Shown in pieces: positions 33,572-43,000 of a stretch of DNA of 64,000 nt. The translations under genes and the position numbers were made by a program. The notes under the pieces are model-generated. The model did not search any database. It worked only from the letters and a program-made list of their open reading frames with translations, and was not told the DNA's origin. The stretch comes from Bin87 sp965203195. Its GTDB lineage: Bacteria; Chloroflexota; Dehalococcoidia; Lucifugimonadales; UBA3495. Within the stretch, counting starts at the first letter, position 1. Every line of letters starts with the position of its first letter. The DNA lies in the NCBI GenBank assembly GCA_965203195.1, contig OZ241860.1, positions 1,736,001-1,800,000 on the forward strand, read 5' to 3'.

Positions 33572-34525
33572 ATGCCCGCAACTTTCGGATGCACGCTACC
33601 CAGCCGGGGGCCGATGGCCACGGCCGACAACCTGCGGCGCCTGGCCCTGCGCGCCGAGCAGTACTCTTTTGACCACATTTGGGTCAGCGACCACATCGTC
33701 ATTCCCCACGAGGTGGATTCTTTCTATCCCTACGCCGCCGACGGCGTAGCGCCGTTCCAGCAGGAAAACACCTACTTTGAACCGCTGGCGACGCTCAACT
33801 TTCTGGCCGCCTGCACTACCCGCGTGCGGCTGGGCACCCATGTGCTGATACTGCCCTACCGCAATCCCGTGCTCACCGCCAAAATACTGGCTACGCTGGA
33901 TGTCCTCTCCCGCGGGCGCCTCATCCTGGGGGCCGGCGTGGGCTGGATGGAGGAGGAGTTTCAGGCCATGGGGCTGGACACCTACGCGCAACGGGGCGAG
34001 GTCACCGACGAATACATCCGCATTTTCAAGGAGCTGTGGACTTCCGACAACCCGGAATTCCACGGGGAGCATTACGACATCAGCGGCGTGGGCTTTCTGC
34101 CCAAGCCCGTGCAGCGTCCGCATCCGCCCATCTGGATTGGCGGCCACAGCAACCCGGCCATCCGCCGGGCGGCTACCCTGGGCGACGGCTGGATGCCCAT
34201 TGGACTGCGCCCGCCGGCCATTCTGGAACCCGAGGAACTGGCCGAGAAAATCGCCCGGCTCCGGCGCATCACCGCCCGCGCGGGGCGGGATGAAAACGCC
34301 GTGGATCTGGTATTCAGCACCGACTGCGTGTTTGCGGATGACGCCGGCGCCGACCGGCGCATGGTGTCCGGGCGTCCGGAGCAAATCGCCGCCGACCTGC
34401 GGCAGTACCAGGATGTGGGCGTGCGGCACTTTATAATGAGTTTCCCCGCCGCCAGCGTCAACGAACAGCAGGCCGCAATGGAACGCTTCACCCGCGAGGT
34501 AGTTCCCCTGATACCCTCCGAATAA
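33572..34525 (+). CDS. LLM-class (F420-type) oxidoreductase
   Basis: 317 aa. Luciferase-like (beta/alpha)8 barrel. FDHIWVSDHIVIP, TTRVRLGTHVLILPYRNPVL, DVLSRGRLILGAGVGWMEEEF, KPVQRPHPPIWIGGHSNPAIRRAA and GDGWMPIG are typical of F420-dependent Dehalococcoidia and actinobacterial members. GGAGG 9 bases before ATG 33572. Substrate unknown; F420 rather than FMN use is inferred from family resemblance. Confidence 0.92.
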   Translation: MPATFGCTLPSRGPMATADNLRRLALRAEQYSFDHIWVSDHIVIPHEVDSFYPYAADGVAPFQQENTYFEPLATLNFLAACTTRVRLGTHVLILPYRNPVLTAKILATLDVLSRGRLILGAGVGWMEEEFQAMGLDTYAQRGEVTDEYIRIFKELWTSDNPEFHGEHYDISGVGFLPKPVQRPHPPIWIGGHSNPAIRRAATLGDGWMPIGLRPPAILEPEELAEKIARLRRITARAGRDENAVDLVFSTDCVFADDAGADRRMVSGRPEQIAADLRQYQDVGVRHFIMSFPAASVNEQQAAMERFTREVVPLIPSE

Positions 34526-34571
34526 GCGCGCATCCTGGCGCCGCGTCAGCCCGGCGCGGCGCCTCCACCCT

Positions 34572-34619
34572 ACAGGAGACGGACAGGAGATGGCCCCACA
34601 GGAGACAGCCCACAGGAGA
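34572..34619 (+). repeat. Four copies of ACAGGAGA upstream of the Pht5-like gene
   Basis: ACAGGAGA at 34572, 34583, 34598 and 34612, each a good Shine-Dalgarno core (GGAG); the last is 9 bases before the ATG at 34628. Likely arose by small tandem duplication. The spare sites could act as ribosome standby sites. Confidence 0.6.
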
Positions 34620-34627
34620 CAGCCCCA

Positions 34628-35578
34628 ATGACGAAACTGACTCTGCGTACTGCCATCGGCAGCTACGGCCACACTATGCCGCTGAAGGACGGAACCGTTG
34701 CCGCCGCGATGTTTGAGCCGGAGCATATTGAAGTGTCTCCGGTGACGGCCATTTTCCGTCGGATGGTGCGGGAACTGGAGTTTGATGTTGCGGAAATGGC
34801 GCTGTCCACCTACCTGTGCGCCCGCGCCCACGGCAAGCCATTTACCGCCCTGCCCATTTTTCTGACGCGGGCCTTCTATCATGCCGGCATAGCAGTCCAC
34901 CGGCGCAGCGGCATTGCGTCGCCCAAAGACCTGGAAGGCCGCCGGGTGGGCGTCCGCAGCTATACCCTGACGCCCGGCGTGTGGACGCGGGGCATCCTGG
35001 CATCGGAATACGGCGTGAACCTGGACGCCATAACCTGGACGCTGTCGGGGGACGAACACGTGGCCGAGTTCGTGGCGCCGCCCAATGTAGTGTCGTCGCC
35101 CACCGACAACCTGGTGGAGATGCTGCGGTCGGGGGAGATCGACGCCGCCATCGGAGCGGGGCCGGCGGCGGCATCCGACCCGGACATTGCGCCCCTTTTT
35201 GCGGAAGCGGAGGCGGAGGAGCGGGACGCCGCCTGGAGCCGCCAGACCGGCATCTACCCCATCAGCCACATCGTGGTGGCGCGGGATGAATTGCTGGCGT
35301 CGCATCCGGGGCTGGCCGAGGCACTTTTCGGAGCCTTCGGGGAAGCCAAAGCCCACTATCTGAAGCGGCTGGCGTCCGGGGCGGCGGACGGGCCGGGCGA
35401 CCGGGGTCTGCTCAAAATGGCGGCGGTGGCCGGGGCGGAGGATCCCATTCCCTACGGCCTGGCGGGGTCGCGCGCCACGCTGGCGGCGTTTGTTGCCTAC
35501 AACCTGGCGCAAGGGGTGATTCCGCAGGGGGTTGAGCCGGAGGAGCTGTTTGCGGCGGAGACGCTGGGGCTGGGTTAG
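34628..35578 (+). CDS. 4,5-dihydroxyphthalate decarboxylase / NMT1-like protein
   Basis: 316 aa, no signal peptide. Periplasmic-binding-protein type II fold typical of the Pht5/NMT1-like group: LTLRTAIGSYGHTMPLKDG, FRRMVRELEFDVAEMALSTY, KDLEGRRVGVRSYTLTPGVW, GILASEYGVNLDAITW and SHIVVARDELLASHP. Family members include a decarboxylase and orphan substrate-binding proteins. Follows the LLM oxidoreductase by about 100 bp, suggesting a joint catabolic role. Confidence 0.85.
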   Translation: MTKLTLRTAIGSYGHTMPLKDGTVAAAMFEPEHIEVSPVTAIFRRMVRELEFDVAEMALSTYLCARAHGKPFTALPIFLTRAFYHAGIAVHRRSGIASPKDLEGRRVGVRSYTLTPGVWTRGILASEYGVNLDAITWTLSGDEHVAEFVAPPNVVSSPTDNLVEMLRSGEIDAAIGAGPAAASDPDIAPLFAEAEAEERDAAWSRQTGIYPISHIVVARDELLASHPGLAEALFGAFGEAKAHYLKRLASGAADGPGDRGLLKMAAVAGAEDPIPYGLAGSRATLAAFVAYNLAQGVIPQGVEPEELFAAETLGLG

Positions 35579-35619
35579 CGGGCGCGGCGTTCCGGCGCGT
35601 CTGGCCGGCAAGGCCTCTT

Positions 35620-36162
35620 TTACTGCCCCTGGAATATACCCCGGTATGACTCGCCGGCCGGATGCCCCAGCCTTTCCACAAGCAAAGTGCAGATCGTCAT
35701 TCCGCTGGACAGCCTCACTCTGGTTTTGCCCAGATGGAATATCTCCAGGGTTATGTGGTTGTGGAAACCGGGGTCGATTTTGGGCGCGGTGATGTGGACT
35801 CCGATACCCAGGCGGGCCAGCCGGCTCCGGCCCTCAACCCGCCCGGACAGCCGCTCGCTTAAACTCACCCGCTCCGCGGTTTTGCCGATAACGAAATCAC
35901 CCGGGCTGAACTCCAGGCCGCCCCTCTCCGCAATGTCGATCAGGTCGGTGCTTTCCTCAATATATTCGGGGACTTTCAGATTTGCGATGTCGACGGTGAT
36001 GGCGTCCCGGTTGACGCTGTCCTTGGGCAACCGGATTTCGGCGTCCAGCGTCAGGTCGATGGATGCCGGTTGCAACCGCTCATCACCGGGAAGCAACGGC
36101 GGGTCAATGATCAGTTCGCCGTTAGCGACGGCAAGGCGGATTTCCCCGTCGGACATAAGCAT
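35620..36162 (-). CDS. dcd: dCTP deaminase
   Basis: 180 aa. Makes dUTP (or dUMP) from dCTP for thymidylate synthesis. MSDGEIRLAVANGELIIDPP, LQPASIDLTLDAEIRL, EFSPGDFVIGKTAERVSL, VEGRSRLARLGIGVHITAP and KIDPGFHNHITLEIFHLG (catalytic Glu in TLE) match. The usual Thr-Ala-Gly turn reads Thr-Ala-Pro. ATG 36162 has AGGAGG 9 bases upstream; the longer open frame (to 36375) overlaps the next gene. Confidence 0.9.
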   Translation of the reverse strand: MLMSDGEIRLAVANGELIIDPPLLPGDERLQPASIDLTLDAEIRLPKDSVNRDAITVDIANLKVPEYIEESTDLIDIAERGGLEFSPGDFVIGKTAERVSLSERLSGRVEGRSRLARLGIGVHITAPKIDPGFHNHITLEIFHLGKTRVRLSSGMTICTLLVERLGHPAGESYRGIFQGQ

Positions 36163-36202
36163 ATCGGTTTGCCTCCTGTAGGTTGCATCCCGGCTGATCG
36201 GG

Positions 36203-36517
36203 CTACTTGACCAGTAGGGACTCCAGGTATTGTTCGGGGAATACCCAGGTAGGGCGGCCTTCGTTGCTGGTGGGCAGGTAGAGGACGACCCGGCCGTCGC
36301 CCGTTTTGCCGGCATAGGCCACAGGCACTGTGGCAAGGTTTTCGCCCATCGTGTGCGTGGGCACCAGGGCGTCAAAGCGCTGCCCGCCGATTTCCTTGAC
36401 GATGAAGGTGTCGTGCCCCAGCTGGGTGATTGCCGCCTCGCCGGGCTGCAACTTCATTTTCAGGCAGTCGGGCCGGTGGTACCAGAGGTAGGGGCCGCGC
36501 CGGGTTGGGGTTATCAT
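36203..36517 (-). CDS. Small hypothetical protein
   Basis: 104 aa. TRRGPYLWYHRPDCLKMKLQ, QLGHDTFIVKEIGGQRFDAL and RVVLYLPTSNEGRPTWVFP look like a compact beta-rich cytoplasmic protein. GGAGG 9 bases before ATG 36517. Ends 40 bp before dcd and reads in the same direction, probably in the same operon. No family recognised. Confidence 0.7.
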   Translation of the reverse strand: MITPTRRGPYLWYHRPDCLKMKLQPGEAAITQLGHDTFIVKEIGGQRFDALVPTHTMGENLATVPVAYAGKTGDGRVVLYLPTSNEGRPTWVFPEQYLESLLVK

Positions 36518-36782
36518 AGCTATATCCTCCGGGTGATGTGGCGTGAGAGGCGCGCCGGGGTTCGGCGCTGCCCCTACGCGCGGGCAACGCATTTTTACAT
36601 ATTTCCGGGCGATTATCAATCGCTGGACTGGCCGCAGCGGACGGGTTGACGGCGGGCGGCGGCTTTGGGGTAAAATGCGGGCGCATTTTACCCAACCGGG
36701 CAACGCCGGCACTGACCCGCCGGCATTGACCCCGCCCCGTCTCGCCGCAGCCGGCGGGCGGCATAGACAGAGAGATGAGCAA

Positions 36783-37364
36783 TTGACGCCCGAAGACCGC
36801 AGCAATCTGGCCGACCGGATTTCCGCCCTGGGGCTGCTGGATCCGACCGACTGGCAGGAGGAACCCGCCCGGCGTCCCGCCGCCCCGCTGGAAACCCTGC
36901 ACGGACGGCGCGGCGGCTTCCTGGACAACCGCAAGGGCAACGCCGATGTCATCCTGGACGCCATCCAAAAGCGTCTGGCCGACGATTACGGAATGACCGG
37001 CGCTCTGACCCGCGCCAAGTGGGTCTTTTCGGCGCCCGCCGCCCCGGAGATTATCGAGGAACTGGCGGCGCAGTGCGACTTCGTGGTCACCGCCGTGGGC
37101 GATTGAGGCAGCTGCGTGGCGCGCAGTCTGCGCGACGCAGTGGAGCTGGAACACCGGGGCGTGCGCACGGTGGTAGTCCACACGGCGGCATTCGCCTCGG
37201 CGGCGGAGCAGCACATCGTGTCCCTGGGGCGGCCCGATTACGCCGGCTCCGTCTATCTACAACACCCCGTGGCGGCGCTGGACGCGGCGGCCGTGGGCCG
37301 GCGGGTGGATGCGGCAATGCCGGATATTGTCGCCGCCCTGGCCGGACACCGGGGCGAGGGCTGA
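36783..37364 (+). CDS. UGSC-family selenoprotein (in-frame UGA as Sec)
   Basis: 193 aa when the TGA at 37104-37106 is read as selenocysteine, giving VVTAVGD-U-GSCVARSL. The Sec-Gly-Ser-Cys redox motif names this family. The reading frame on both sides is continuous and protein-like: GLLDPTDWQEEPARRPAAPL, GFLDNRKGNADVILDAIQKR, then after Sec ELEHRGVRTVVVHTAAFASA and LQHPVAALDAAAVGRRVDAA. A hairpin just after the UGA fits a bacterial SECIS. No ATG exists in frame near the N-terminus, so I chose TTG 36783 (after GAGAGATGAGCAA). Likely a thiol/selenol redox enzyme; reaction unknown. Sec machinery must lie elsewhere. Confidence 0.8.
37114..37138 (+). promoter_or_regulatory. Bacterial SECIS-like hairpin
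   Basis: Just 3' of the UGA: stem GCGT/ACGC, a two-base GG bulge, stem CGCGCA/TGCGCG, and apical loop GTC at 37126-37128, starting 19 bases after the UGA. The apex GCAGTCTGC is close to the Escherichia coli fdhF apex GCAGGTCTGC. SelB would bind it to direct Sec insertion. Confidence 0.65.
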
Positions 37365-37466
37365 CGCTGACGCCATCCCCTGCCGACGGGATCCGGGTCC
37401 GAGCTGCCGGCGCCGGTCCGTTGCCGGCAAGCCACCGAATCAATCACATAGCATACACAACGGCGG

Positions 37467-38651
37467 CTACTCCGCCCCCCGTTCCGTTACCCAGCGCCGC
37501 TTCTGCGTCTGCCGCCGCGCCTCGTCCGTGGGGCGGTAGGAGGCCAGAAAATCGGCCCGGAACGCCTCAAACCGCCCGCCGGCGATTGCTGCCCGCATAT
37601 CGGCCATCAGCCGCAGGATGAACCGCAGGTTGTGGATTGACGCCAGGCGCGGCCCCAGCATTTCCCGCGCCTTGAACAGGTGCCGCAGGTAGGCGGCGCT
37701 GTAATTGCGGCAGGTGTAGCAGTCGCAGCTGTCGTCCAGCGGCGCGTCCAGTTCCGCATAGCGGCGGTTGGCGATGTTGACCCGGCCCCGGGGCGTGAAC
37801 AGCGCCCCGTTGCGGGCCACGCGGGTGGGCAGCACGCAGTCAAACAGGTCCACGCCCAGCGCCACGCTGTTGACCAGATCCTCCGGCGCGCCTACGCCCA
37901 TCAGGTAGCGGGGCTTGTCCGTAGGCAGCCCGGCGCACACCTGCCGGGTTACGGCGTGCATCTCCGCTTTGGTTTCGCCGACGGCCAGGCCGCCGATGGC
38001 GTAACCGTCAAAAGGCATTCCGGCGATAAAGCGGGTGGACTCGTCCCGCAGCTCGGGTATCACGCCGCCCTGCACGATGCCGAACAGGGCCTGCCCGGCG
38101 GCGTCCGGGGCGCGGCGGTGGGTTTCGTAGCAGATTTCCGCCCAGCGGTGGGTGCGGGTCATCGCGGCCCGCACGGCATCGGGCTGGCCCGCGGAAAAGA
38201 CGCACTGGTCAAAGCACATTATGATGTCCGCCCCGATGCCGTGCTGGTTGCGGATGGCCGATTCCGGCGTCAGGAAATGCCGGCTGCCGTCGATGTGCGA
38301 CTGGAAGGCGATGCCGTCGTCGCTGGCCCGCCGCAAGGAGCCCATGCTGAATGCCTGGTAGCCGCCGCTGTCGGTCAGAATGGGGCCGCGCCAGCCCATA
38401 AAGCGATGCAGGCCGCCGGCGGCCTGCAAGCGGGCCACGCCGGGGCGCAGGTAGAGGTGATAGGCGTTGCTCAACACCGTCTCCGCGCCCAGCTGGCGGA
38501 CCTCGTCGAAGGTGAGGCCCTTGACGGTGGCCTGGGTGGCCACGGGCATAAAGAGGGGCGTTTGCGCGGCGCCGTGGGGCGTGGTAATCTGCCCCCGCCG
38601 GGCGGCGCCGTCGCCGGCCTGCAATTGAAAGGTGAACCGGGTTGCGGTCAT
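37467..38651 (-). CDS. tgt: Queuine tRNA-ribosyltransferase
   Basis: 394 aa. Exchanges G34 for preQ1/queuine in tRNA. TPLFMPVATQATVKGLT, ILTDSGGYQAFSMGSL (catalytic Asp), GIVQGGVIPELR, GGLAVGETKAEM, LFDCVLPTRVARNGALFT (nucleophile Asp) and a zinc site DCYTCRNY with a later His are all present. The DE of the MAFDE motif reads DQ (IIMCFDQCVF). ATG 38651; an earlier in-frame ATG at 38678 is less likely. Confidence 0.93.
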   Translation of the reverse strand: MTATRFTFQLQAGDGAARRGQITTPHGAAQTPLFMPVATQATVKGLTFDEVRQLGAETVLSNAYHLYLRPGVARLQAAGGLHRFMGWRGPILTDSGGYQAFSMGSLRRASDDGIAFQSHIDGSRHFLTPESAIRNQHGIGADIIMCFDQCVFSAGQPDAVRAAMTRTHRWAEICYETHRRAPDAAGQALFGIVQGGVIPELRDESTRFIAGMPFDGYAIGGLAVGETKAEMHAVTRQVCAGLPTDKPRYLMGVGAPEDLVNSVALGVDLFDCVLPTRVARNGALFTPRGRVNIANRRYAELDAPLDDSCDCYTCRNYSAAYLRHLFKAREMLGPRLASIHNLRFILRLMADMRAAIAGGRFEAFRADFLASYRPTDEARRQTQKRRWVTERGAE

Positions 38652-38679
38652 AGCGCTGAATGTACCGGATGGGCGCATT

Positions 38680-38853
38680 ATGTACCAGTCCTTTGGCGAA
38701 TTTCTGCTGCTGCTGAACGCGCGCCCGGAGTTGTGGGCGGTGTCGGTTATCGCGCTGATGGCGGTTACGGCGGTGGCTCTCTACTTTTTTTGGGATCTGG
38801 TCGGGCGGGCCGTGTCGCTGGGAGCGCGGCGCTGGAACCGGCGGCGGGGGTAG
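38680..38853 (+). CDS. Small single-TM protein
   Basis: 57 aa. MYQSFGEFLLLLNARPELWA, one hydrophobic helix (AVSVIALMAVTAVALYFFWD) and a basic C-terminus GARRWNRRRG. Located 7 bp before the TauE-like permease in the same direction, so it may be an accessory subunit. Divergent from tgt. No recognised family. Confidence 0.55.
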   Translation: MYQSFGEFLLLLNARPELWAVSVIALMAVTAVALYFFWDLVGRAVSLGARRWNRRRG

Positions 38854-38859
38854 CGCGGC

Positions 38860-39990
38860 GTGCATTTCCCCATTGCCGATGTGACCATATCCCCGCTGCT
38901 GCTGGCGCTGCTGGGGATGATTGTCGGCACGATGACCGGCTTTTTCGGCGTGGGCGGCGGCTTTCTGATTACCGGCGGGCTGCTGGTGCTGGGCGTGCCG
39001 ACCATCTACGCCGTCGGCACCGGGCTGCTGATGGTGATGGGCACGGCGATAACCAGCACCCTGCGCCACCGGCGGCTGGGCAATGTGGACATCCGGCTGG
39101 CGGCGCTCATCGTCTGCGGCACCATTCCCGGCGTTTTCGGCGGCGAATGGGTCAACGGCCGGCTGGCGGCGGCCGGCATTGCCGGCCCGGTGGTGGGCGT
39201 AGTCTATTTCGTGCTGCTGTTGAGCCTGGGCGCGCTGATGGTGGGCAACTGGCTGCGGCAGATTCGCTACCGGCCGGGGCCGGCGGTGGGCGGCGGGCTG
39301 CCCCGTTGGTTTCACCGGCTGCCGCTGGGGCCGGCCCGGCTGCCGCTGCCGGGGCGGGACGCCGCCGGCGGGCGCCGCGCCGTCAACCTGCGTCCGGCGT
39401 TCCCCAGCGCCGGCATTGCGGAAATGTCCGCCTTGCTGCCGGCGCTGGCCGGTTTCGTCATCGGGTTCATTGCCGCCCTGCTGGGCGCCGGCGGGGGCTT
39501 TCTGCTGATGCCCTTTCTGGTGTACGGGCTGGGCGTGCCGCCGGCCGTGGCCATCGGCACCGACCTGTTCCAGATCATCGTCACCGGCACATTGGGGGCA
39601 TTTCTGTATTCACTGGACGGCAATGTGGATCCGGTGCTGGCGGTCATAATGTTCGCTTCGGCGTCGGTGGGAACGCAGCTGGGGGCGTTGAGCACCCGCT
39701 TTGTGAACGCCAGCCGCATCCTGGGGCTGTTCGGGGTGACGGTGCTGAACGCGGGCGTGGCCGTGGGACTGGGGCAGCTGGGCGCCGCCCTGGGCTGGCC
39801 GGCGCTGGAGGCGGTCAGCCGGGGGCTGCTGCTGGGCGTGTCGGGCGCGGTGGCGTTGACCATCCTGATGCTGCTGGCGGCGGCGGCAATGGTGCGGGCG
39901 CGGCGGGGACGGCGACTGGCGCGGCTGCGGGCCAGCCGGCGGCGGCGCGCCGGCAGCGGTCATATACAGTCGCCGGCGGCCGGCGGTTAG
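38860..39990 (+). CDS. TauE/SafE-type sulfite/anion permease
   Basis: 376 aa, GTG start 7 bp after the small membrane gene. Two homologous halves of about four TM helices, each with the family GxxTGFFGVGGGFL (GTMTGFFGVGGGFLITG) and GFIAALLGAGGGFLLMPFL. A loop of about 60 residues (130-195) with basic and Pro residues separates the halves. The C-terminus is Arg-rich. Probable exporter of sulfite, sulfonate or other organic anions. Confidence 0.9.
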   Translation: MHFPIADVTISPLLLALLGMIVGTMTGFFGVGGGFLITGGLLVLGVPTIYAVGTGLLMVMGTAITSTLRHRRLGNVDIRLAALIVCGTIPGVFGGEWVNGRLAAAGIAGPVVGVVYFVLLLSLGALMVGNWLRQIRYRPGPAVGGGLPRWFHRLPLGPARLPLPGRDAAGGRRAVNLRPAFPSAGIAEMSALLPALAGFVIGFIAALLGAGGGFLLMPFLVYGLGVPPAVAIGTDLFQIIVTGTLGAFLYSLDGNVDPVLAVIMFASASVGTQLGALSTRFVNASRILGLFGVTVLNAGVAVGLGQLGAALGWPALEAVSRGLLLGVSGAVALTILMLLAAAAMVRARRGRRLARLRASRRRRAGSGHIQSPAAGG

Positions 39991-40057
39991 GCAGTTGACG
40001 ATACCCGGGCCCGGCGCTATGTTGACGCCAGCTTGCCGACCGGGAAATAGCATAACT

Positions 40058-43000
40058 ATGTCGTCGCCGCAGGATGTTACGGGAACCCCCAACTGGGACT
40101 TGGCTCGCGAAGCCATCGCCCGGTTGCAGGCAATGCCGGCCGCCACCGCCGAAGCCAATGTGCAGGGGCAGCTGATGTCCATCCTGGGGTTCCTGTTCCC
40201 CGGCTTGCCGCAGTCGGAGCTGACGCTGGAAAAGGCCGCCGGCGACGGGCGGATTGATGTCTATTGCCGCAATGTGGTCTTTGAAACCAAAGGCCAGGGC
40301 AAACTGGACGCCCGGCGCAAACCCGACGGGACTACGGAAACCCCGGAGGAGCAGGCTGTTCGCTACCTGGACGCCCTGACGGCGCAGCCCAATATGTTCG
40401 CCAGCGCGGGCATCGGCTGGCGGGCCGGCGTCACCGATGGCAAGGAATGGTTTTTCTACGATTACGACCGGGAGGCGCCGGACGGGGCGAAACTGACGCC
40501 AGTTAATACCTTGCAGCTGGACACGCCGGAGGATGGCGAAACGCTGCTGGCTTGCCTGTACGATTTCGTCAACCGCAGCGTCAGGCTGGCGCCGCCCACC
40601 GATGACACCCGGTGGGCGGAAAGCCTGGCGCAGCCCTTCATTGACCTGGCCGACCGGTATGCGGATTCGCCGGAGTACGACGTCAAGCGTTCCCTCTGGC
40701 GGGGCGTGCTGCGCGGGGCGTTCCTCAACCCGCAGGGCGATGCCGCCGCCGAGCGCAACCTGTTCGCCCGCCATACGATGCTGGTGCTGACGGCCCGCGC
40801 CGTGGCCGAAACCCTGCGCCCCGCCAGTCTCGAGGCGCAGAATGCCGCCGCCGTCCGCGACCGGCTGGCCGAGGGCTTCGCCGCCTGGCTGCTGGACGCC
40901 GCCGGCGCCGACGGCATCGCCGCCATAGACGCCCTAATCGCCGAGGTCAACAAATACGCCTGGAGCGCCGCCAACCGGGATACGCTCAAAGACCTGTACC
41001 ATGCCGTCATCCCGCGCCAGATCCGGCACGACTTCGGCGAGTATTACACACCGGACTGGCTGGCGCGCGCCGTGTGCGAGGAGGTGATGGATGCGGGCTG
41101 GCGGCAGGAGACCATTGCCATGGCCGTTGCCGGGCAGCTGGCCGGCCCCGCGGTTCTGGACCCGTCCTGCGGGTCGGGAACCTTCCTGTATCACGCTACG
41201 CAGCTGCTGCTGGAGGACGCGCGCCGGCATCCCGAGCTGGCGAACAACCCGCAAGCGCGGGTGGAAATCGTTAGCGATCTGGTAGCCGGTATGGACCTGC
41301 ATCCAGTAGCCGTGGAACTCTCCAAGACCACCAAAATTCTCGCGTTTTCCGAAATCGCATCTTATGCGATTTCGGAAAACGCGAATTTAAATGTATATTT
41401 GGGTGACAGCCTACAATGGGAAACCCGCCGCAACCGGACATTCATAGCCTTTGATGAGATGGTGGAAATACCGGGCGATACACCGGACAATCCCCTCCGC
41501 TTGCCCAGCAGCCTGCTCGTACAGGAACGGTTCCCCCAACTGCTGCGGCATCTGTTCAGTTACGCCAACCGCCCGGAAAACCAGGACACCCAGGCCAATC
41601 TGCTGGCGGTGCTGAACTTGCCCAATCCGGCTGACCGGGAGGCGATTATCGCCGTCTATCGGCGCTTGCGGGAATACATCGCCAGCGGGCGCAACAATGT
41701 CTGGCAGTGGTACATCGCCAATTTGGTGCAGCCCCTGCGTCTGGCCAATATGCCGGTGTCCAGAATGGTGGGCAACCCGCCTTGGGTGGTCTATAACGCA
41801 ATGGCGGATGACCGACAAAATACTTTCCGGCAGCACGCCGCTGACCGGAACCTGTGGGCCGGCCGCTATCTGGCGACGCAAAACGACTTGGCAGCTACTT
41901 TCGTCGCCACCTGTGTCGACTACTATCTGAAAACCGGGGGCAAATTCGGCTTTGTATTGCCCTACTCGGCTTTGAAAACGGGTCAATGGGCTCCATTTCG
42001 CACCGGCGAATGGAGCCTGCAACAAGACACCGAGCAGGGTACGCACGTCGATTTGAGCAAAGAAGCCTGGGATTTCTCCAGTGTCAACGCTCCGCCATTT
42101 CCTCAAGCGCAGTCGTCTGTCCTGTTTGGTACGAGGGTGCCGGCTAACCGGCAAAACCCTAACTTGAAGCCTTTGGCAAAGGTGCAACAGAAAATTGGCT
42201 CTGGCGTTGACACCAGGATGCCCTGGAGCGTCGTCAAGCCATTGCTATCAGCCGCATATCGCAAAGAGTACCCTGTTGCTCCAAGTCAATCTTACGCCAA
42301 AGAATTCCGGGTTGGAGCAACCTTGTTCCCGCAGTCGTTGGTAGTTTTTGAGCGCCCGCAGGAAAGGGCACGGGGCGTCGTGTATTTCAAGACCAACCCG
42401 GCCAAACAAGCTTGGCGCAACACCGAAAGGCAGGGCAATGTTGAGGAGAGGTTTGTCAAACCAGCACTGTTCTCGCGATGGCTGCTACCTTTTGGCGTAA
42501 AAGGCCATTCGCATATCATTGCACCGTTTGACCCGGATTTTCAATCCGTGATGGAATCGTTGCCGCAAGGTAATGATGTACAAAGATTCAACCTGTACTG
42601 GTCGGAGGCAAATGCCGACTATGTGCAAATCAAATCGCCGAAATCCCCCGAGACGCTTGCCAAACGCGTTGACCTCTTTGGCAATTTGTCCGCCCAACTT
42701 AAAACTGACCTGCCCAAGGTCGTGTACAGTTCGAGCGGGAGCATTTTGACCGCCGCAATCGTCGAAAGCGATATTGTGGCGAGCCATAGCTTGTACTGGA
42801 CTGCTCCGCCGGATTTGGCGGCCAGCCACTATCTGGCGGCGATATTCAACGCAAGCTGCCTGAGCGATTTTTTCAAAGAGGCTTGCCGGGCCAGTGACAG
42901 GAGCTTTATGCTGCTGCCCGTGCAGAACCTGCCCATCCCCGCTTATGACGCCGGCAACGGGCATCACGCCAACCTGGCCGCCCAGTCGCAGCGGGCGCAC

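Noticed and set aside
36543..37106. Two separate genes (one ending at the TGA, one starting at GTG 37116)
   Set aside because: The UGSC motif spans the TGA and a SECIS-like hairpin follows; two fragments would each lack half of the fold.
37680..39998. A 772-codon plus-strand open frame
   Set aside because: Runs antisense to tgt and out of frame through the TauE-like permease; Gly/Ala/Arg-rich with no domain.
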